Source: Amycolatopsis vancoresmycina
GTDB lineage: Bacteria; Actinomycetota; Actinomycetes; Mycobacteriales; Pseudonocardiaceae
DNA: 64,000 nt
Assembly: GCF_000716785.1 (NCBI RefSeq)
Contig: NZ_JNYY01000006.1
Span: 124,001-188,000, forward strand
Direction: 5' to 3'
Every line of letters begins with the position of its first letter. Within the stretch, counting starts at the first letter, position 1. Both the position numbers and the translations under genes were made by a program. The notes beneath the pieces are model-generated. The model was given only the letters and a program-made list of their open reading frames with translations. It did not search any database and was not told the origin of the DNA. Shown piece after piece: positions 49,086 through 58,700 of the stretch.

Positions 49086-51323
49086 ATGCCCGCGACCTCC
49101 TTGGCGGACTGGCTGCGTGCGGAGTCCGACGGCGCACTCGCAGAACTGCTCCGCACGCGGCGCGACCTGTCCACGCCCCCGCCGTCCGACAGCACGGTGC
49201 TGGCCACCCGGGCCGGCACGCCGGGCTCGGTCGCGCGCGCCTGCGAGGACCTCGACACCGTCACCCTCGCCGTGCTCGAAGCCTGTTTGCTCGCCGGCGC
49301 CGACCGCGACCCGGTGCCGGTCGAAGACGTCGCGAAGCTCGTCGGGGCCGACATCGCCGGGCAGCTGGCCCGGCTGCGCGCGCGGGCGCTGGCCTGGGGC
49401 CCGGACGACGCCCTGCGCGTGCCGCCCGCCGCCCGGGAGGCGCTCGGGCCGTTCCCGGCCGGGCTGGGCGCGCCCGCGCCGTCGCTGGACGGCGAGGACC
49501 TCGAAGCCCGGCTCGCCGAGCTGCCCGACGACGAGCGCGGCGTGCTGAACGCCCTCGCCGCCGGGCCGCCGATCGGGCGCACCCGCGACGCCGGACGGGA
49601 CTTCTCCCTCGAGAAGGCCGAGACGCCGGTGCAGAAGCTGCTCGCCCGCGGCCTGCTGCTGCGGCGCGACGACCAGACCGTCGAACTCCCCCGCGAGCTC
49701 GGCGTCGCGCTGCGCGGCGGGGTCTTCGCACCCGGCACGCTCACCGAGCCCGAGCTGCCGGTCCACCCGCACCAGCCGTCCACTTTGGACGAAGCGGCGG
49801 CCGGCGAGGCGATGGAGTTCCTGCGCCACACCGAAGCCCTGCTGCGCGCGTGGTCGGCCGCTCCGCCGCCGGTGCTCAAGTCGGGCGGGCTCGGCGTGCG
49901 TGAGCTCAAGAAGCTCGCCAAGGACCTGGAGATCGACGAAACCCAGGCGGTTCTGCTGGCCGAGCTGGCCGTGGGCGCCGGGCTGGTCGCGGACAGCGAG
50001 GCGACCGTGCCCGAGTGGGTGCCGACGACGCTGACCGACTCCTGGCTCGCCTCGCCGACCGCGCAGCGGTGGATGACGCTCGCCCAGGCGTGGCTGGAAC
50101 TGCCGCGGCTGCCGGGGCTGGCCGGCGGCCGCGACGCCAAGGACAAGCCGATCGCGCCGCTGTCGGAGGAACTGCGCCGCCCGCTGGCGCCGGTTTCGCG
50201 GCGGCGGGTCCTCGCGGCGCTGGCCGACCTGCCCGCGGGCGCCGGGGTGAAGAGCGTCGACGAGCTGGTCGCAGTGCTCGCCTGGCGCGCCCCGCGCCGG
50301 GGCGGGCGGCTGCGGGACGAGACCGTCCGCTGGACGATGGCCGAGGCGAGCGCGCTCGGCATCGTCGGCCTCGGCGGCGTCACGACGGCGACCCGGGCGC
50401 TGCTCGCCGACGACCGGCCCGCCGCCGTCGAGGCGATCCTCGACGCCTTGCCCGCGCCGGTCGGCCACGTGCTGCTGCAGGCCGACCTGACCGTCGTCGC
50501 GCCGGGGCCGCTGGAGCCGGAGCTGGCGGCGGAAATCTCGGCCACCGCCGACGTCGAATCGTCGGGGCACGCGACGGTCTACCGGATCACCGAAGCGTCG
50601 GTGCGGCGCGCGCTCGACACCGGCCGGACGGCCGACGAGCTGCACGCGCTGTTCAAGGCGAAGTCGGCGACCCCGGTGCCGCAGGGCCTGAGCTACCTGG
50701 TCGACGACGTCGCCCGGCGGCACGGGCGGCTGCGCGGCGGCACCGCGGCGTCCTTCCTGCGGTGCGACGACGAGGCGCTGCTGGCCGAGGTGCTGGCCCA
50801 CCCGGTCGCGGCCGAGCACGCACTGCGGCTGATCGCGCCGACGGTCGTGATCAGCCCGGACCCGCTGCACGAGGTGCTGGCGGGGCTGCGCGGCGCCGGT
50901 TTCGCGCCGGCCGCGGAGGGCCCGGACGGCCGGGTGGTCGACATCCGGCCCGGCGGCCGCCGGCTGCCGGCGAAGGCGCGGGCGGCCCGCCGCAGCCCGG
51001 GCGAGCAGGCGGTGCTGACCGAAGACCAGGCGGCCCGGATCGTCTCCAACCTGCGGGCGGGCGACGCGGCCACGGCCCGCCGCCGCGGTTCGGCGGTCCG
51101 CGCGCCGGTCGGCGGCGGCGCGGACACGTCGGCGACGCTGGAGCTGCTGTCCCGGGCGACGCTGGAACGCCGTGAGGTGTGGATCGGGTTCGTGGATTCG
51201 AAGGGGACGGCGAGCCAGCGTGTGGTCCGGCCGGTGCGCGTCGGCGGCGGGGTCCTCGAAGGCGAGAACAACGAGCGCTACTCCCTCCACCGCATTACCT
51301 CCGCCGCGCTGGTCGAGGACTGA
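49086..51323 (+). CDS. XPB/Ssl2 N-terminal-like helicase-associated protein
   Basis: 745 residues. It lacks helicase P-loop motifs but resembles the actinobacterial family annotated helicase-associated or XPB/Ssl2-like N-terminal domain (Rv0862c). In M. tuberculosis this gene precedes the ercc3/XPB helicase. The N-terminal half has winged-helix-like repeats (DLDTVTLAVLEACLLAGAD); the middle has VLLQADLTVVAPGPLEPELA, the clearest family stretch; and the C-terminus has a WYL-like module with EVWIGFVDSKGTASQRVVRP. A DNA-related regulatory role is inferred. Transcribed alone. Confidence 0.75.
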   Translation: MPATSLADWLRAESDGALAELLRTRRDLSTPPPSDSTVLATRAGTPGSVARACEDLDTVTLAVLEACLLAGADRDPVPVEDVAKLVGADIAGQLARLRARALAWGPDDALRVPPAAREALGPFPAGLGAPAPSLDGEDLEARLAELPDDERGVLNALAAGPPIGRTRDAGRDFSLEKAETPVQKLLARGLLLRRDDQTVELPRELGVALRGGVFAPGTLTEPELPVHPHQPSTLDEAAAGEAMEFLRHTEALLRAWSAAPPPVLKSGGLGVRELKKLAKDLEIDETQAVLLAELAVGAGLVADSEATVPEWVPTTLTDSWLASPTAQRWMTLAQAWLELPRLPGLAGGRDAKDKPIAPLSEELRRPLAPVSRRRVLAALADLPAGAGVKSVDELVAVLAWRAPRRGGRLRDETVRWTMAEASALGIVGLGGVTTATRALLADDRPAAVEAILDALPAPVGHVLLQADLTVVAPGPLEPELAAEISATADVESSGHATVYRITEASVRRALDTGRTADELHALFKAKSATPVPQGLSYLVDDVARRHGRLRGGTAASFLRCDDEALLAEVLAHPVAAEHALRLIAPTVVISPDPLHEVLAGLRGAGFAPAAEGPDGRVVDIRPGGRRLPAKARAARRSPGEQAVLTEDQAARIVSNLRAGDAATARRRGSAVRAPVGGGADTSATLELLSRATLERREVWIGFVDSKGTASQRVVRPVRVGGGVLEGENNERYSLHRITSAALVED

Positions 51324-51382
51324 CCGCCGCCGGATCCGGTGAAACCCCGCCGAACCGGGCGGACAGGTGGTAAGCCTGATCC

Positions 51383-51961
51383 ATGAAGTGGGGAACGCGG
51401 GTGACCGCACTCGCCGCGGCGATGGTGCTGGCCGGCGCCGGGACGGCGGAGGCGGCCGGGCCGCCGGTCTACTCCAAGTACACCGCCACCGGGTCCACGC
51501 ACATCGCGAAACCGGGCGCCGACCTGCGCCTCGGACCCGGGCAGTTCGACATGTACACGCTGATCGGGCCCTACACCTTCACCGGGACGTTCACCCTGCC
51601 GCCGGCGCAGATCACGCGGTCGGTGCCAGGGGTCGGCCGGGTCAGCGGCACCGTCACGTTCGGCCCCGGCCGCGCCAAGGGCTCGGTCTTCGGCGGCTTC
51701 TCCGGCTCGGCGACCTGGCCGGTGGCGATCTCCGGCGTCCGCGTCAACGGCGTCCCGTACGACGTCGGCGACGGGTGCGGCACGGCCGAACCGGTGACGA
51801 CCGAACTCACGTCGGACGACTTCGCCGAGGGCACCGGCGGCCGCCTCGAATCGACCTACGCGATCGGCGCCTTCGAGAACTGCGGTGCGGCGACGCCGCT
51901 GATCAACGCCTTCGTCACGGGCCCCGGCAACACCCTGGCCCTCGACCTCGCGGCGGCTTAG
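51383..51961 (+). CDS. Secreted protein of unknown function
   Basis: 192 residues. Residues 1-25 (MKWGTRVTALAAAMVLAGAG then TAEAA) form a Sec signal peptide with an Ala-x-Ala site. The mature part is Gly/Thr-rich and predicted beta-strand (FTGTFTLPP, SGTVTFGPG), with a Cys pair at VGDGCGTAEP and AFENCGAATP. It resembles unnamed secreted beta-sandwich proteins of actinobacteria; no activity is assigned. Its TAG overlaps the TAA of the convergent DUF742 gene. Confidence 0.65.
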   Translation: MKWGTRVTALAAAMVLAGAGTAEAAGPPVYSKYTATGSTHIAKPGADLRLGPGQFDMYTLIGPYTFTGTFTLPPAQITRSVPGVGRVSGTVTFGPGRAKGSVFGGFSGSATWPVAISGVRVNGVPYDVGDGCGTAEPVTTELTSDDFAEGTGGRLESTYAIGAFENCGAATPLINAFVTGPGNTLALDLAAA

Positions 51962-53067
51962 AGGGCGCGCAGGCCGGCCAGGACGCGTTCCATGAACTCG
52001 CGCGACGACCGGTCGCCGAGGATCAGCTCGGTCTGGTGGATCAGCACCAGACCGATGTCGGCCATGTCGCCGACCAGCACCTTCACCACGCCCAGCGGCA
52101 GCCGCAGGTGCGCGGCGATCTCCGCCACCGACCGGGTGTCCAGGCACAGGTCGCAGATCCGGCGGTGCTCGACCGAGCGGACCCCGCGGTAGCGGCGCCC
52201 GTCGTCGGACGTCGAAACCAGCGCCTCCAGCGCCAGGTTGTGGTCGGACCGGGTGCGGCCGCCCGTGCGGGTGTACGGGCGGACCCGCGAGTTCACGACG
52301 GGCACCGGGCTCGCGACCCGGGCGCGCTCGTTCCAGGGCGGCTCTTCCCACGGCTCCGGCTGCGGGACCCAGCGGGTCTCCGGGTCCGGCGGGGGCGTCC
52401 AGTCGGACGGCGGCGGGGCCCACGCGGGCGGCGGCGCGGCCTGCGACCGCGGGGCGGGCGGCCGGGGCGCCGGGGGCCGGGGTGCCAGTGGCCGGGGTGC
52501 GGGGGGCCGAGGCGGGGCGGGCGGGCGCGCACCCCGCGGCGGGGTCCACGCGGGCTCCAGCGGCGGGGGTTCCGGCCGGTAGGTCTCCTCGTCCTGCCAC
52601 TCCGGCTCGACGGGGTCGTAGCCGTCGTCGGCGTACTCGCGCGAGGACGTGCCCGGGTAACCCGCGGGGCCGGGACCGTTGTCGGCGTACGCACCCGGGT
52701 AGCCCCCGGGCTCCGGGGCGTAACCGTTGTCGGCGTACCCCGCCGAACGCCGGCCCGGGTGAGCCGCGGGCTCCGGGCGGGCGTAGTCGTCGCCGGCGAA
52801 CCCCGGCGAGTGCGGGTGCGGGTGGCCCGGGTCTTCGGGAGCGGCGTGGTCCTCGCCCTCGTCGGCGGACGAGCCCCACTCGCGGGTGTCCTCGTCGGTG
52901 TACCCCTGCGCGTCCGGCTTCGGCCGCGACGGCTTGCGCTTGGGCATGATCATCGACAGCGTCGACATGTCGAACTTGCTGGGCGAATCGAAACCCTCGC
53001 GCTCGGTGCCGCGGTGCAGTGCGTCCCAGCCGCTGGAGTCAGGATCGTCGAATCCCGAAATCCTCAT
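51958..53067 (-). CDS. DUF742 protein with long Pro-rich N-terminus (second conservon set)
   Basis: 369 residues. The C-terminal 115 residues are the DUF742 domain (CvnC type): RVRPYTRTGGRTRSDHNLALE, then RRICDLCLDTRSVAEIAAHL and LGVVKVLVGDMADIGLV, a winged-helix-like fold with a Cys pair CDLC. The first 250 residues are acidic and Pro-rich with PPAPRPPAPRP repeats and probably disordered. Starts 6 nt after the roadblock gene. Partners the roadblock protein in GTPase signalling; no kinase or GTPase of its own is adjacent. Confidence 0.85.
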   Translation of the reverse strand: MRISGFDDPDSSGWDALHRGTEREGFDSPSKFDMSTLSMIMPKRKPSRPKPDAQGYTDEDTREWGSSADEGEDHAAPEDPGHPHPHSPGFAGDDYARPEPAAHPGRRSAGYADNGYAPEPGGYPGAYADNGPGPAGYPGTSSREYADDGYDPVEPEWQDEETYRPEPPPLEPAWTPPRGARPPAPPRPPAPRPLAPRPPAPRPPAPRSQAAPPPAWAPPPSDWTPPPDPETRWVPQPEPWEEPPWNERARVASPVPVVNSRVRPYTRTGGRTRSDHNLALEALVSTSDDGRRYRGVRSVEHRRICDLCLDTRSVAEIAAHLRLPLGVVKVLVGDMADIGLVLIHQTELILGDRSSREFMERVLAGLRAL

Positions 53068-53073
53068 CTCGTC

Positions 53074-53490
53074 CTACCCACGCACGCCGCCCTGGAGCTG
53101 CGCGCGCAACTCGGGGGTGATCTGCTGGCCGACCCGCTCGACGAGCAGGGTCATCTCGTAGGCGACCGTGCCGATGTCGCACGTTGGCGCGGCCAGCACC
53201 GCCAGCGACGAACCGTCCGAAACCGACATCAGGAACAGGTAGCCGCGCTCCATTTCGACCACCGTCTGGTTGACACCGCCCGCTTCGAAGCAGCGCGCGG
53301 CCCCCGCCGTCAGGCTGATCAGCCCGGAGGCGACCGCCGACAGCTGCTCGGCACGTTCCTGGGGCAGCCCTTCCGACGGCGCCAGGAGCAGCCCGTCCGC
53401 GGACACCAGAACGGCGTGCGCGGCACCGGGCACCCGGCGCACGAAGTCCGTGATGAGCCAGCCGAATGTGCCCTGGCCGGAAGCCGTCAC
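53074..53490 (-). CDS. Roadblock/LC7 protein (second conservon set)
   Basis: 138 residues from GTG 53490 with AAGGAGGAG upstream. Roadblock/LC7 (CvnB) fold: FGWLITDFVRRVPGAAHAVL, VSADGLLLAPSEGLP, and YEMTLLVERVGQQITPELRA near the C-terminus. These proteins act as GTPase-activating or scaffold partners of MglA-like GTPases. About 65% identical by eye to the other roadblock protein at 55287, so the two sets arose by duplication. Confidence 0.88.
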   Translation of the reverse strand: MTASGQGTFGWLITDFVRRVPGAAHAVLVSADGLLLAPSEGLPQERAEQLSAVASGLISLTAGAARCFEAGGVNQTVVEMERGYLFLMSVSDGSSLAVLAAPTCDIGTVAYEMTLLVERVGQQITPELRAQLQGGVRG

Positions 53491-53892
53491 TACTGCTCCT
53501 CCTTGCTCGTGCGGCGCCGCGCGCCGCACCCCGGAGCGCCCGGCACGGCCGGTCGGCGACGCCACGGTAAAGCGTATTCGCACCACCGGCGGTGTCGAGC
53601 CCGCCACCGGCAGGCCGCTGCGCACCCTACGTGTGCGGGCGGCCGGGTTCCGCGCCGACCCGGCCCGCGGCACGCGTCCGCACGTCACTCCACGGCGTCG
53701 CCCGTCATCCGGCCCGGCACACTGTCGGTGCAGGTCAGCACCTGTGAACCGGGCCCGGATGGGTGACACCGACCCGAACGGCAGCAGGCGATTCCGCCCG
53801 GATCTTCCATCGGACGGGGGTAGCACTCCCCGAAGTGGGTGAAGCACGCGGAGTTCACTCCAACGGCCGCATCCGGATCGGGGCGTCATGGG
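53491..53892. other. 402-nt region without a supported gene
   Basis: Lies between the GTPase gene (minus, ends 53893) and the second roadblock gene (minus, starts 53490). Frames on the plus strand are Arg/Pro-rich shadows. It probably holds a promoter for the roadblock/DUF742 pair. No tRNA, repeat or clear terminator was seen. Confidence 0.5.
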
Positions 53893-54501
53893 CTAACCCG
53901 CGCGCAACGCCGTATCGTGCGCGATCGCGTGCTGGACGACCGAGATCAGCACCTGCTTCGCCGACTCGCGCTCGCGCGCGTCGCACGCCATGATCGGGAC
54001 CGACGGCGCGATGGTGAGCGCGTGCCGGACGTCCTCGATCTGGTGGTGCAGGAGCCGGTCGAAGCAGTTGATGGCCACGACGTAGGGCAGCTTCCGGTTC
54101 TCGAAGAAGTCGATCGAGGGGAACGCGTCGGCGAGCCGCCGCGTGTCCACCAGCACGACCGCCCCGATGGCGCCGACCGCGAGGTCGTCCCACATGAACC
54201 AGAACCGGTGCTGACCCGGCGTGCCGAAGACGTACAGCACCAGGTCCGAGTCCAGCGAGATGCGCCCGAAGTCCATCGCCACGGTCGTGGTGGTCTTGTT
54301 GGGCGTGGCCGAGGTGTCGTCGTGCCCGACGCTCGCCTCGGTCATCATGGCCTCGGTGGTCAGCGGGTCGATCTCGGAGATCGCCCCGACCAGCGTTGTC
54401 TTCCCCGAACCGAACCCGCCGGCGACCACGATCTTGGCCGACGAGGTCGGACCCGTCACCTGCGGCGCGTTCGCGTCGGAGTCAAATTCTCCGAAGCCCA
54501 C
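53893..54501 (-). CDS. MglA/CvnD-type small GTPase
   Basis: 202 residues from GTG 54501. G-motifs: P-loop GGFGSGKTT (G1), VFGTPGQHRF (G3, where the usual DxxGQ is GTPGQ) and the NKxD equivalent is NCFDR. The family, the CvnD proteins of actinomycete conservons, hydrolyses GTP and relays signals from the kinase with the roadblock and DUF742 partners. The start overlaps the DUF742 gene by 20 nt, so translation is coupled. Some members are annotated ATP/GTP-binding protein. Confidence 0.9.
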   Translation of the reverse strand: MGFGEFDSDANAPQVTGPTSSAKIVVAGGFGSGKTTLVGAISEIDPLTTEAMMTEASVGHDDTSATPNKTTTTVAMDFGRISLDSDLVLYVFGTPGQHRFWFMWDDLAVGAIGAVVLVDTRRLADAFPSIDFFENRKLPYVVAINCFDRLLHHQIEDVRHALTIAPSVPIMACDARERESAKQVLISVVQHAIAHDTALRAG

Positions 54502-55261
54502 TGAGCACCCTTTCCATGAACTCGATACTCGGGCGGTCGCCCACGGTCGGGCTGCTGGAGTGCACCAGCACCAGCCCGAGGCCCGCCACGTCACCAATCA
54601 ACACCCGCACCACGCCGAGCGGCAGGCGCAGCAGCGCCGCCACCTCGGCTACCGACCTGGTGTCGAGGCACAGGTCGCAGATCGACCGGTGCTCGGGCAC
54701 CCGGACCCGGTCGAGCATCCGGCCCTGTTCGCTCGTCGAAATCAGCGCCTCGATCGCCAGGTCGAGGGTCGCCTTCGTCCGGCCACGGGTCCGGAAGTAC
54801 GGCCGGACCAGGCCGGACGTCTCCATCTCCGTCGGCGGCGGCTCGTCGACGTACTCCTGGCTGGCCTGCCGCGGCAGCGCCGCGGCGAACTCACCGGAGT
54901 CCGGGCCGGCGCCGAAGTCGCGCTCGGTCGTGTACGCCGCGAAGTCGCGTGCGTCGTACAGCGGCCCGCTCGACCCGCCGAACAGCTCCGCGCCCGGACC
55001 GCCGAGCAGGCGGTCGCGGTACTCGGTGCCGCCGGCGATCGGCCGCAGCGGCTCCTGCCCGGCATTGCTGTCGGTCAGCCAGTTCGGCGGCTCCCGCACC
55101 GGGTCGCTGTCGGAGGCCTGCACCCGCCGCGCCCGCCACTCCCGGTCGACGCGGTCCCGGAACGACTGCCAGTCCTCGCGGCCGTCGTCCGACTGCTCGG
55201 ACCACCCACCGGAGAAGTCGTCACCGAGCCGGCCATCACCCCTCAAGCGCCCGTCGTCCAC
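54482..55261 (-). CDS. DUF742 protein (CvnC-type)
   Basis: 259 residues from GTG 55261, with GAGGAGAG upstream. The C-terminal DUF742 domain has RPYFRTRGRTKATLDLAIEA, SICDLCLDTRSVAEVAALL and LPLGVVRVLIGDVAGLGLV. The first 140 residues are acidic and low complexity. It lies between roadblock and GTPase genes, the standard conservon order. Confidence 0.88.
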   Translation of the reverse strand: MDDGRLRGDGRLGDDFSGGWSEQSDDGREDWQSFRDRVDREWRARRVQASDSDPVREPPNWLTDSNAGQEPLRPIAGGTEYRDRLLGGPGAELFGGSSGPLYDARDFAAYTTERDFGAGPDSGEFAAALPRQASQEYVDEPPPTEMETSGLVRPYFRTRGRTKATLDLAIEALISTSEQGRMLDRVRVPEHRSICDLCLDTRSVAEVAALLRLPLGVVRVLIGDVAGLGLVLVHSSSPTVGDRPSIEFMERVLSGLRRI

Positions 55262-55286
55262 GGCTCTCTCCTCGGTTCCCAGGTCC

Positions 55287-55766
55287 TCAGCGGCGGACGG
55301 CCGCACCCTGCAGCTGCGCCCGCATCTCCGGAGTCAGCTGCTGGCCGACCCGCTCCACCAGCAGGGTCATCTCGTAGACGACCAGGCCGATGTCACTCTC
55401 CGGCGACCCCAGGACCGCCAGGCACGAACCGTCGGAAACCGACATGAGGAAGAGGAAACCGTTGGCCATCTCGACCACGGTCTGCGCCACCGTGCCGCCT
55501 TCGAACACCTTGGCCGCACCGCGCGCGAGGCTGGTCAGCCCCGACGCCACCGCCGCCAGCTGGTCGGCCCGGTCCTTCGGCAGGCCACGCGAAGCCGCCA
55601 GGAGCAGGCCGTCGGCCGACACCACGACCGCGTGGGCCGCGCCGGGCACCCGGTGCACGAAATCCGTGATCAGCCAAGCGAAGCTGCCGGCATTGTTCGC
55701 CTTGGCATGCGCCTGGCCGTTCGGCTGCGCGGAGCCACCCGGCTGCATTGCACCCGCCCGTGTCAC
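55287..55766 (-). CDS. Roadblock/LC7 protein (CvnB-type)
   Basis: 159 residues from GTG 55766, spaced 5-6 nt from AGGAG. GTG 55772 would overlap the kinase stop as GTGA and is an alternative. Roadblock motifs FAWLITDFVHRVPGAAHAVV, DGLLLAASRGLPKDRA and MTLLVERVGQQLTPEMRA. Acts with the GTPase at 53893. Confidence 0.88.
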   Translation of the reverse strand: MTRAGAMQPGGSAQPNGQAHAKANNAGSFAWLITDFVHRVPGAAHAVVVSADGLLLAASRGLPKDRADQLAAVASGLTSLARGAAKVFEGGTVAQTVVEMANGFLFLMSVSDGSCLAVLGSPESDIGLVVYEMTLLVERVGQQLTPEMRAQLQGAAVRR

Positions 55767-55768
55767 TT

Positions 55769-58700
55769 TCACTCCTCACTGCTGTCTGTGGTGTTGCCAC
55801 GCCCCGGAACCCTGCTGCTTTCCAGCTGTTCTTCGCCCGGGAGTTCCTTCAACGCATGCCGTCCCGAGGTGTAGCCCCGCTGGAAGCTTGCCATCCGGCT
55901 CCGCGCCGCGGACGCCGAGCGGGTGATCGCACCCGTTCCGGGCATGCCCGCGGTGTTGTCCGCGAAGCTGTTCTGCGGCGGAGCGTCGACCGAGGGACTG
56001 CTGATCGAGCCCGGCACCAGGTAGGCGTTCGGGACGCGCTTGGGCAACCCGGCCGGGGTGATCTCCTCGTTCTTGGACTCCAGCAGCGACTGCGCCGCCT
56101 GCCAGCCGTCGTCGGAGGCGCTGTGCCAGCCGTCGTCCGGCGGGAGGAGCGGGTGCCGGGTCGCGGCGGTCGGCTGGAGCTCGTCCCGGGGTGCGTCGGC
56201 GACCGGTGCGACCGACGCGGCCGGTACTCGCGGCTCGTCGGAGCCGGTGAGCGGCGGCAGGTTCGGGTCGTCGCCCTCGCCCTGCGGTGCCGCCGGGTCG
56301 GCCGCCGAGTCGTCGCCTTCACTGAACCAGCGTGACAGCACCGACTGGTAGATCGGCAACCGCCGGGTGGGTACGTCGTCTTCGAGGGCCGACGAACCGA
56401 CCTCGGTGACGGGCGCCGGCGGTGGCGGTGGCGGCTCCTCCGGCGGGACGAACTTCGGCTCCCGCTTGGGCAGCACCAGCGGCGCGAACTGCGTGTCACC
56501 GGCCCGCGAGCTGGCCCCGTCGCCGTTCGACGACGGCGTCAGCGGCGCCAGGTCCTCGGCGGTCGGCCAGGCCGGCGTCTCCGGCTTCGGCAGCTCCGGC
56601 GACAGGAACGGGCCTGCCGCGCGGCCGCCGCTGACCAGGTCGTCCAGGCTGATCGGCTGGTCGAGCGGCACCAGGCCGCCCTGGTTCGGCACCGGCTCGT
56701 GCACCGGCGGGGCCGGCGGTGGCGGTGCCGAAGGCGGCGGCGGTGTCTGCGCGAACGTCTGCGTCTGGTCGAAGTCGGAGCGGGCGGCCGGGATCGGGAT
56801 GCTCGGCAGCGACATCGACGTCTCGGAGCGGTTCGCCGGCGGTGGCGTCTGCCGCTGCATGCCCGGGCGGAGCTGGGTCAGCAGCTCGGCCGGGACGACG
56901 ACCCTGGCGATCACGCCGCCTTCGATGTCCTCGTTCTCGCGCAGCCGGACCTCGATGCCGTGGCGCTTGGCCAGCCGCGAGACCACGTACAGACCCATTC
57001 GCCGGGTCACCGACACGTCCAGGTCCGGCGGGTCGGCCAGGCGGGCGTTGACCTCGGCCAGGCGTTCCTCGCTCATCCCGACACCGTGGTCGGTGACCTG
57101 GATGGCGAGCGCCTTGCGGCGGGTCACCACGGCACGGACGATGACCTTCGTCTCCGGCTCGGAGAAGTAGGTCGCGTTGTCGAGCAGCTCGGCGAGGACG
57201 TGCACGAGGTCGTGGATCGCCAGGCCCTGGACCGCGACGTCGGGCACGATGCCGACCTCGATCCGGGCGTACTGCTCGATCTCCGACACCGCGGCGCCGA
57301 TGACGTCGGCGGCGGGCACCGGCTTGGGCACCGACTTGGCCAGGCCGGCGCCGGAGAGCACCAGCAGGGACTCACCGTTGCGCCGCAGCCGGGTCGCGAG
57401 GTGGTCCAGCTCGAACAGGCTGGCCAAGTGGTCCGGGTCCTGCTCGTCGGCTTCCAGGCGGTCGATGACGCCGAGCTGGCGTTCCACCAGCCGCTGCGAC
57501 CGGCGGGACAGGTTCACGAAGATGCCGTTGACGTTCTCGCGCAGGAGGGCCTGCTCGGCGGCCATCTTGACGGCCTGTTCGTGGACGATGTCGAACGACC
57601 GCGCGACCTCGCCGATCTCGTCGCGGGAGGTGACGGGCACCGGCTGGACGGCCTTCTTGGAGGCGCCGACCGGGTCCGGGTCGTCGAGGATCGCCTGCAC
57701 GGTTTCCGGCAGCCGGGTGTAGGCGACGTCCAGCGCGCTCTTCCGCAGCACCCGCAGCGGGCGCAGCATCAGGCGGGCGACCACGAGCATCAGCGCGATC
57801 GCGGCGGCCAGCGCGGCGAGCACGCCGGCACCGCCGAGCCAGGCCGAGTTGACCGCCGCCGTGGCGAGGTCGTCGGCGCGGGTCTTCAGCTGGGCCAGCA
57901 GGTTCGACTCGACCGCGTGCAGCTTGTCGGCCGACACGGTGCTGTCCTTGCCGAGCGCGGTGGTGTCGATGCTCGGCGGGTCGTTCTGCTGGGCCAGCGA
58001 GAACGCGTTGGTCTGGATCCGGCGGCGGTCGTCGACCTCCGGGCCGGAGTAGGTGTCGTTGTAGAGCTGCCGCTGGTCGTCGTCGGCGTTCGCGAGGAAC
58101 GCGGCGACGGAGGCGTCCGCGCTGGACGCCGACGCGTGCGTCTGGTCCAGGAGGTCGCCGGGGAAGCTGCCGCGGAACGCCGCGATCTGCAGCTGGGCGT
58201 CGGCGCGGGTGGTGAACTCCTTGGCCTCGCTGATCGCCTGCGTGCTGGTGCCGAGGCGGAGCACGTCCCGGTCGGTGACCGCGGTGGTCACCTCGCGGCC
58301 GAGCTCGATGAGCGAGTCGAGGATGCCCGAGTAGGCCGTCAGCACCGTGATGTCGGGGAGGCCGTTCTGGGCGTTGAACGCGGCCCGCAGCGGGCGCAGG
58401 GCGTCGAGGCGCTGGAGACCGCGCGTGTAGCGGTCCTTGGTCGCCTGGTCGTCGTACTTGAGGCTGCCCGCCGCGTTGCGCAGGTCCGATACCTCGCGGT
58501 CGACCTTGGCGATCTGCGCGTCGAGGCCGGTCTGCAGCAGCTGGTTGCTCGACGCGATCCGGGCGACCGCGAGGGACCGCTCGTTCTGCAGCTCGTGCAC
58601 CACCGTGGTGACCTTGACGGCGAACGCGACCTGGTCGGCGGTGCGCTGGAACTCGGCCGCCTGCCGGGCGTCGTCGACCACGCGCAGCGCCCCCAGCGCC

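Noticed and set aside
53270..53842. Plus-strand frame over the roadblock gene and the gap
   Set aside because: Antisense to the roadblock gene, Arg/Pro/Thr-rich and without any recognisable start signal.
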